11,902 nt of DNA, taken from Candidatus Latescibacterota bacterium. Its GTDB lineage: Bacteria; Latescibacterota; UBA2968; GCA-2709665. Location of the stretch: positions 31,196 to 43,097 of the forward strand of contig JAAXHE010000345.1 in the NCBI GenBank assembly GCA_012271065.1, written 5' to 3'. This document shows positions 6,891 to 11,902 of the stretch, piece after piece. The stretch's first letter is position 1. Every line of letters begins with the position of its first letter. The position numbers and the translations under genes were made by a program. The notes beneath the pieces were generated by a model. That model did no database searches, had not been told where the DNA came from, and saw nothing but the letters and a program-made list of their open reading frames with translations.

Positions 6891-7958
6891 ATGAAAGCAG
6901 CTGTACTCCACAGACCGTTGACCCGTGTATCGGTTGAAGATGTGGATATCGCGTCGCCTCGCGTGGGTGAAGTGCTTCTGGATATCGTCGGCGCCGGGGT
7001 CTGCCACAGCGACTATCACTTCGTTGACGGACACGTCGCGCCTCGCGCGCTTCCCTGGGTTATGGGACACGAAGGCGCGGGGGTCGTCCGCGAAGTCGGC
7101 CCCGGGGTGACCGGTGTTCGCAATGGCGACAAGATCATCCTCTCGCTAGATGCAATGTGCGGCCACTGCCGGACTTGCAGCCAGGGAAGCCCGGCGCTTT
7201 GCGAAACCCATCAGGGCGAAGTACCGAGTCGCATCTCCGGGCACGGGACGGTCTATTTTCACAACAGGCCCACCTATACCGAACAGTCCATCGTATCCGC
7301 GGATGCGTGCGTCACGGTGCCGGACGACACGGATCTCAGGAAAGCGTGCCTGATCAGCTGCGCCGTGATCACGGGTATCGGCGCCGTGGTGAATCGCGCA
7401 AAGGTGGAAGCGGGCGCCGCAATGGCCGTATTCGGCTGCGGCGGTGTGGGCCTCAATGTCATCCAGGGCGGCGTCCTCGCATCGGCGGGAAAGATCATCG
7501 CCGTGGACCGGGTACCCTACAAACTGGAGTTGGCGGAACGTTTCGGCGCCACGCATTTCGTCAACGCCGACACGGAAGATCCCGTTCAGCGGATCGTGGA
7601 GATCACCGGCGGCGGCGCGGACTATGCGTTTGAAGTCGTCGGATTTCCGGCGCTGGTCAGGCAGGCGTTTGCATCGGTCCGCGCAAGTGGAACCGCGGTC
7701 GTGGTGGGGGTACAGCCGACCGGGCAGGACGTATCCGTTGACGGCGAGGATCTGTTAAGGGACCGCGCCGTGATGGGTTCCTGGCACGGCGCAGCCCGCG
7801 CCCGCGTGGATTTCCTCTGGATTCTGGATCTCTATCGGCAGGGAAAAGTCAAGCTGGACGAGCTGATATCCCGCTATCGCCCTCTGGATGAGATCAACGA
7901 GGCCTTCGAAGATATGGTTCAGGGCAAGGTCGCGCGAACGGTGCTGGTATTTGATTGA
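6891..7958 (+). CDS. Zinc-dependent medium-chain alcohol dehydrogenase, 355 aa
   Basis: This is a cytoplasmic NAD(P)-linked oxidoreductase that interconverts an alcohol and an aldehyde or ketone. The catalytic zinc ligands C38 (GVCHSD), H60 with E61 (GHEGAG) and C157 (ISCAVITG) are all present. The structural zinc site is complete: C90, C93, C96 and C104. The Rossmann loop GCGGVG is at 182-187, with D206 at the end of the second strand, which favours NAD over NADP. The pattern resembles the class III / NDMA-dependent group more than plain ethanol dehydrogenases, but the substrate is not known. The ATG at 6891 begins the family's usual MKAAVLH start, with a purine-rich AAAGAGA upstream. An in-frame ATG at 6834 would add 19 unrelated residues and overlap the acetyltransferase, so I rejected it. 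It is likely co-transcribed with the acetyltransferase. Confidence 0.93.
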   Translation: MKAAVLHRPLTRVSVEDVDIASPRVGEVLLDIVGAGVCHSDYHFVDGHVAPRALPWVMGHEGAGVVREVGPGVTGVRNGDKIILSLDAMCGHCRTCSQGSPALCETHQGEVPSRISGHGTVYFHNRPTYTEQSIVSADACVTVPDDTDLRKACLISCAVITGIGAVVNRAKVEAGAAMAVFGCGGVGLNVIQGGVLASAGKIIAVDRVPYKLELAERFGATHFVNADTEDPVQRIVEITGGGADYAFEVVGFPALVRQAFASVRASGTAVVVGVQPTGQDVSVDGEDLLRDRAVMGSWHGAARARVDFLWILDLYRQGKVKLDELISRYRPLDEINEAFEDMVQGKVARTVLVFD

Positions 7959-8028
7959 AAGGCGTTTCAGGCGTTAATTCGGTCCCAAAATTGAGGAGGC
8001 GTTTTTCACTCTCGGATAGGATTGAACG
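7959..8028. other. Intergenic region before hsdM with three AGGCGTT copies
   Basis: Seventy bases separate the dehydrogenase from hsdM. AGGCGTT occurs three times on the plus strand, at 7960-7966, 7969-7975 and 7997-8003. AGGA at 8018-8021 lies 7 bases before the hsdM ATG and is the likely ribosome binding site. No convincing promoter or terminator was seen. Confidence 0.4.
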
Positions 8029-10470
8029 ATGGCATTGAAGAAATCCCAGCTCTATTCATCGCTCTGGCAAAGCTGCGACGAGTTACGTGGCGGCATGGAC
8101 GCGTCTCAGTACAAAGACTACGTCCTGACCCTTTTGTTTATGAAGTATGTCTCTGACAAACACGCCGCCGACCCCAACGCGCTCATCGAAGTTCCTCCAG
8201 GCGGCGGCTTTGTGGACATGGTTGCGTTGAGAGGTGACAAGGAGATCGGAGACAAGATAAACAAGATCATCGGAAGGCTCGCAGAGTCGAACGACTTAAA
8301 GGGTGTCATCGATCAGGCGGACTTCAATGACGAGAGCAAGCTCGGTTCGGGAAAGGAAATGCAGGACCGGCTTTCCAAACTGGTTGCAATATTTGACGGT
8401 CTGGACTTTCGGGCCAACCGCGGTGGTGGCGATGATCTGCTCGGCGACGCGTACGAATACCTGATGATGCACTTCGCTACAGAGTCGGGCAAGAGCAAGG
8501 GACAATTTTACACGCCGGCCGAGGTGTCCCGCATCATGGCGAAAGTGATCGGTATCGGACCGGACACCCGCCAGGACCAGACCATTTACGATCCCACCTG
8601 CGGCTCAGGCTCGTTACTGCTCAAGGCCGCGGACGAGGCGCCAAGCGGCATCACCATCTATGGGCAGGAGATGGACAACGCCACCTGGGCGCTTGCTCGA
8701 ATGAACCTGATCCTGCATGGCCATCCGACCGCAGAACTGTGGCGAGGAAACACGCTGGCTTCACCTTATTTCAAGAACCCTGACGACAGTCTCAAGACGT
8801 TCGACTTCGCGGTCGCGAATCCGCCCTTTTCGGCAAAGGCCTGGACCAGCGGCCTCAATCCGGAACACGACGAATACGGGCGGTTTGTATACGGTATTCC
8901 CCCGGCAAAGAATGGTGACTATGCCTTCCTCTTGCACCTCATCGCGTCATTAAAGAGCAACGGGAAGGGTGCGATCATCCTGCCGCACGGCGTGCTGTTT
9001 CGGGGGAACAAAGAGGCTGACATCCGAAAAGACCTTGTCCGACACGGCTTCATCAAGGGTATTATCGGCTTGCCTGCCAACTTGTTTTACGGAACCGGAA
9101 TTCCCGCCTGCATACTGGTCATCGATAAGGAAAACGCCCACGCTCGGACGGGGATCTTTATGATTGATGCCAGCAAGGGATTCCTCAAGGATGGCAATAA
9201 GAACCGCCTGCGGGCACAGGACATCCACCGGATTGTCGATGTGTTTAACAGGCACATCGAGTTGCCTAGATATTCCCGCATGGTGCCTGTAGCGGAGATT
9301 AGCAATCCGTCTAACGACTATAACCTCAACATCCCGCGATACATCGATTCCAGCGAACCGGAGGATCTGCACGACATCGACGCACATCTGAACGGAGGCA
9401 TTCCGGACCGTGACCTCGATGCGCTTGGCGCTTATTGGGAGGTTTTTCCCTCATTGCGTCAGTCGCTGTTTATAGGCAATGGTCGTCCTGGCTACAGCGA
9501 CACCAGGGCTGAGACGGAGGACGTGAAGGCCACGATTCTGAACCACGTGGAGTTTAAGTCCTATTGGAAACGGGTGTTGGACATTCTGAACAATTGGCGC
9601 GAACACCAGGAGCCGCGCCTCAAGGGGATTGAAAACGGTACCGACCCACAAAATATCATCCAAGCGTTATCCGAAGACCTGCTTGCTGGGTTCTCCAACC
9701 AGCCGTTGATCGACACGTACGACATATTTCAGCGATTGATAGACTATTGGGACGAAGTCATGCAGGACGATGTATATCTCATCACGGAAGATGGTTGGAT
9801 CAAAGCGGCGAAGCCGCGTGGGATAATTTGGGAAAAGGAGAGGAAGATTGAAGAGACCCCAGATCTGACCATCAAGCGAACGAAATACAAGATGGATGTA
9901 ATTCCACCGGCGCTGATCGTCGCACGTTACTTCGCTACCGATCAGGCGAACATCGATGCATTGCAAACCGCTGAAGAGATTGCGGCCAACGAGTTGTCTG
10001 AATTTGTTGAAGAACATACTGGCGAGGATGGGTTGCTGCAGGACGCAGCTAATGACAACGAAAAGGTCACCAAGACCGGGATAAAGATGCGGCTCAGGAT
10101 AGTCCGGGATGAGCCGGAGAGCGACGAAGAACGAGACATTCTGGCGCGTTGTTTGAGTCTTATGGATGAAGAGTCGAAGGCAAGCAAGGCTGTAAACGAC
10201 AGCAAATCCGCGCTGGATTGCAAGGTATTGGCCCGGTATCAAACGTTAACCGAGGAAGAAATAAAGACAATTGTAGTCGACGACAAGTGGTTTGGAACAA
10301 TCTACGCCGCGATTCTTGAAGAGGTGCAGCGACTAACCCAGCACCTTACCAATAGGATCCGGAAACTGAATGAGCGGTATGCTCTAACGCTTCCTGAGTT
10401 GGAGCGAAATGTCAATAGATACAGCGCCAAGGTTGAGAATCACCTGAAGAAAATGGGGCTATCGCTTTAA
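8029..10470 (+). CDS. hsdM: Type I restriction-modification system methyltransferase subunit HsdM, long form, 813 aa
   Basis: This is an N6-adenine DNA methyltransferase that works with HsdS to modify the target site and with HsdR to restrict unmodified DNA. The N-terminal HsdM helical domain is at about residues 5-130 (ELRGGMDASQYKDYVLTLLF). GQFYTP at 158-163 introduces the catalytic domain. The S-adenosylmethionine motif DPTCGSGS is at 188-195 and the catalytic NPPF at 264-267. HsdM is often about 500 aa. This one has roughly 300 more residues, charged and helical, ending in LTEEEIKTIVVDDKWF and a coil-like tail. From memory this matches a known long subfamily, so it need not be a fusion. 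Base composition looks less GC-rich than the nuo genes (judged by eye), fitting a transferred defence locus. AGGA sits 7 bases before the ATG. Confidence 0.95.
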   Translation: MALKKSQLYSSLWQSCDELRGGMDASQYKDYVLTLLFMKYVSDKHAADPNALIEVPPGGGFVDMVALRGDKEIGDKINKIIGRLAESNDLKGVIDQADFNDESKLGSGKEMQDRLSKLVAIFDGLDFRANRGGGDDLLGDAYEYLMMHFATESGKSKGQFYTPAEVSRIMAKVIGIGPDTRQDQTIYDPTCGSGSLLLKAADEAPSGITIYGQEMDNATWALARMNLILHGHPTAELWRGNTLASPYFKNPDDSLKTFDFAVANPPFSAKAWTSGLNPEHDEYGRFVYGIPPAKNGDYAFLLHLIASLKSNGKGAIILPHGVLFRGNKEADIRKDLVRHGFIKGIIGLPANLFYGTGIPACILVIDKENAHARTGIFMIDASKGFLKDGNKNRLRAQDIHRIVDVFNRHIELPRYSRMVPVAEISNPSNDYNLNIPRYIDSSEPEDLHDIDAHLNGGIPDRDLDALGAYWEVFPSLRQSLFIGNGRPGYSDTRAETEDVKATILNHVEFKSYWKRVLDILNNWREHQEPRLKGIENGTDPQNIIQALSEDLLAGFSNQPLIDTYDIFQRLIDYWDEVMQDDVYLITEDGWIKAAKPRGIIWEKERKIEETPDLTIKRTKYKMDVIPPALIVARYFATDQANIDALQTAEEIAANELSEFVEEHTGEDGLLQDAANDNEKVTKTGIKMRLRIVRDEPESDEERDILARCLSLMDEESKASKAVNDSKSALDCKVLARYQTLTEEEIKTIVVDDKWFGTIYAAILEEVQRLTQHLTNRIRKLNERYALTLPELERNVNRYSAKVENHLKKMGLSL

Positions 10471-10477
10471 TCGGAGC

Positions 10478-10484
10478 AGAGGAG
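10478..10484 (+). promoter_or_regulatory. Ribosome binding site supporting a GTG start
   Basis: AGAGGAG lies 7 bases before the GTG at 10492 and directly after the hsdM stop codon. This strong match supports GTG as the start of the TIM-barrel-like gene and translation from the hsdM transcript. Confidence 0.6.
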
Positions 10485-10491
10485 CGATATC

Positions 10492-11337
10492 GTGTCCGCA
10501 TCAGATGCCATAAGGTTTCCAACCGTTCCGTTTGGACAGTATCGGATCAGCCGGCTGATTATGGGCGACAATCCGATTTATGGGTATTCGCACTTCAATC
10601 AGTTACTCTCAGAGCATCAGAGGGAAGCCAATTCATCGGACCAGGTTATGGCGACCCTCCGCCGCGCGGAAGAAGTGGGCGTAAACGCCTGGCAAAATAC
10701 GCTTACCGAACGATCTGCGGCCGATCTTCGGCGATACCGCGACGAGGGAGGTACGATCCACTACTTCTGTCTCAGCCGGGGCGGAAACTGGTACGACGAT
10801 CCTGCACTGATCGACGAAGCCGCCACGTATGAGCCGATCGGAATGGCTCCCCATGGAAGCGGTGTCGCAGGGCGGTGCCTGAAGGAGAATCGCCTCGGCC
10901 ATCTTCAGGATATCCTCAAGCGCATTCGTGACACCGGGGCCATGGTCGGCCTGTCGGTACATAATCCCCGTATCATCGATATTGCCGAAGAGGAAGATTG
11001 GGACATCGACTATTATATGACCGCCCTCTACTATCTGGAGGGTGCGCAAGAGGAATTCGAACGAAAACTCGGTTACCCGCCCCTCGGAGAAATCTATCTG
11101 CGCGAGCATCGCGAACGTATGTGTCGTATTATCAGGAATACCGCCAAACCCTGCATCGTCTTCAAAGTCCTCGCGGCGGGACGCTCCATCGGTTCGAGAG
11201 ACCGGATCCGAGAGGAATTCGCGTTTACCCTCAAAAACATCAAGGTCAACGACGTCCTTCTGGTTGGGATGTATCAGAAATTCAACGATCAACTTGGCGA
11301 AAATGCGGCGATCGTAGCTGAATTGTGTCATGGATAG
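10492..11337 (+). CDS. Uncharacterised TIM-barrel-like protein between hsdM and hsdS, 281 aa
   Basis: I do not recognise a named function. The layout of alternating strands and helices suggests a TIM barrel: SRLIMGDNP at 20-28, EVGVNAWQ at 61-68, GGTIHYFCLSR at 86-96, PIGMAPHGSG at 115-124, AMVGLSVHNP at 150-159, DIDYYMTALY at 171-180, KPCIVFKVLAAGR at 219-231 and DVLLVGMYQK near 258. The buried K225, H121 and H157 are candidate active-site residues (inference). From memory it resembles an unnamed family in Latescibacterota and Planctomycetota genomes whose members share the SRLI-GGNP start and the PC-FK-L-A ending. There is no signal peptide. It starts with GTG 21 bases after hsdM, and its end lies just before hsdS. 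Nothing in it points to DNA restriction, so either it was inserted into the operon or it has an unknown accessory role. Confidence 0.75.
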   Translation: MSASDAIRFPTVPFGQYRISRLIMGDNPIYGYSHFNQLLSEHQREANSSDQVMATLRRAEEVGVNAWQNTLTERSAADLRRYRDEGGTIHYFCLSRGGNWYDDPALIDEAATYEPIGMAPHGSGVAGRCLKENRLGHLQDILKRIRDTGAMVGLSVHNPRIIDIAEEEDWDIDYYMTALYYLEGAQEEFERKLGYPPLGEIYLREHRERMCRIIRNTAKPCIVFKVLAAGRSIGSRDRIREEFAFTLKNIKVNDVLLVGMYQKFNDQLGENAAIVAELCHG

Positions 11338-11405
11338 TCAAGTGTGAGCCAGCGGCAGTTTATCTGCAGGCGTTGTTATGCAAGGATTGTCTGCGAGTAT
11401 ATCTG

Positions 11406-11900
11406 ATGAACAATGAACTCGATACCCTGGGCAAAAGCGTTGGAGTCGGACATAAACAATCGGGGAATTTGCCGGTGGGTTACAAACGAACTGAACTCGG
11501 TTTACTGCCTGACGCGTGGGACGCCGTGCTTCTCGGTGACCTCTTCGTTTTCAAGAATGGCTTAAACAAAGCCAAGCGTTTCTTCGGTACCGGGACACCT
11601 ATCGTCAATTACATGGATGTTTTTGATCGCCCGGGGCTTTGTGGGGACGATTTATCAGGCAAGGTTTACCTTGGTCCTGAAGAGATCAAGAAATACGAGG
11701 TGCGGCAGGGTGACGTTTTCTTTACGCGTACATCCGAGACTATTGAGGATGTTGGTATCACATCCGTAATGCTCAACGAGCCCCGTGATACCGTGTTCAG
11801 TGGTTTTGTTCTTCGCGCCCGGCCGCGCGATGGTCGACTTGACAACGGCTACAAGCAGTATTGCTTTGGACACAGGGAAGTTAGCCTTAATCCGAAATAA
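11406..11900 (+). CDS. hsdS: Type I restriction-modification specificity subunit HsdS, first target-recognition domain only, truncated
   Basis: HsdS reads the two halves of the DNA target of a type I system. The start resembles the family (GYKRTELGLLPDAW at about 22-35, the usual Y-K-x-T-E-x-G-x-x-P-x-x-W). Recognition-domain features follow, such as VNYMDVF and EIKKYEVRQGDVFFTRTSET. The reading frame stops after 164 residues, whereas HsdS proteins usually have about 400. The homology pattern seems to break after HREV (156-159). Moving one base forward, the other frame reads ALIRNK at 11884-11901 with no stop, which fits the next helix better. A single-base frameshift or sequencing error is therefore likely. 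Start: ATG at 11406; an in-frame GTG at 11325 would overlap the previous gene by 13 bases and add 27 residues that do not look like HsdS. The second half lies beyond the window. Confidence 0.8.
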   Translation: MNNELDTLGKSVGVGHKQSGNLPVGYKRTELGLLPDAWDAVLLGDLFVFKNGLNKAKRFFGTGTPIVNYMDVFDRPGLCGDDLSGKVYLGPEEIKKYEVRQGDVFFTRTSETIEDVGITSVMLNEPRDTVFSGFVLRARPRDGRLDNGYKQYCFGHREVSLNPK

Positions 11901-11902
11901 AT

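Noticed and set aside
7991..8020. Possible hsdM promoter TTGAGG with GATAGG
   Set aside because: The -10 match is only 3 of 6 and the -35 only 4 of 6, too weak to call.
1..11902. CRISPR array, tRNA, rRNA, insertion sequence with transposase
   Set aside because: No regularly spaced repeats, cloverleaf-like sequence, rRNA segments or transposase motifs were seen on either strand, though a tRNA scan could not be run.

Overview
The window looks like chromosomal DNA of an uncultured, GC-rich bacterium. I cannot name the phylum. The main taxonomic hints are an aerobic-type complex I operon with a fused NuoCD, and a 281-residue TIM-barrel-like protein. From memory, that protein resembles an unnamed family seen in Latescibacterota, Planctomycetota and Poribacteria-type genomes. 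No tRNA, rRNA, CRISPR array or recognisable transposase gene was seen.

Left half (56-5745, minus strand): an operon for proton-pumping NADH:quinone oxidoreductase, read right to left as nuoA, nuoCD, nuoE, nuoF, nuoG. It holds one membrane subunit (NuoA), the peripheral-arm fusion NuoCD and the complete NADH-oxidising module (NuoE, NuoF, NuoG). The standard nuoB gene, which carries terminal cluster N2, is not between nuoA and nuoCD. Only 40 bases separate those two genes. The remaining membrane genes (nuoH onwards) would lie left of the window.

Middle (5746-6304): a long divergent intergenic region. It contains a near-consensus minus-strand promoter for nuo (TTGACT, 17 bases, TATACT). A stem-loop follows at the expected 5' end of the nuo transcript, and then a roughly 186-base element with 15-base terminal inverted repeats that looks like a miniature dispersed element. 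A separate plus-strand promoter (TTGACA, 17 bases, CATATT) faces the other way. The nuo mRNA is therefore predicted to have a structured 5' leader of about 260 bases.

Right of it (6305-7958, plus strand): a GNAT acetyltransferase followed 28 bases later by a complete zinc-dependent medium-chain alcohol dehydrogenase, probably co-transcribed.

Right end (8029-11900, plus strand): part of a type I restriction-modification locus. A long-form HsdM methyltransferase (813 residues) is followed 21 bases later by the TIM-barrel-like protein. After that comes the first target-recognition half of an HsdS specificity subunit, which stops at 164 residues, two bases before the window ends, probably through a frameshift. 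No hsdR is in the window. The TIM-barrel gene sitting between hsdM and hsdS, the missing nuoB, and the structured nuo leader are the three points most worth following up.
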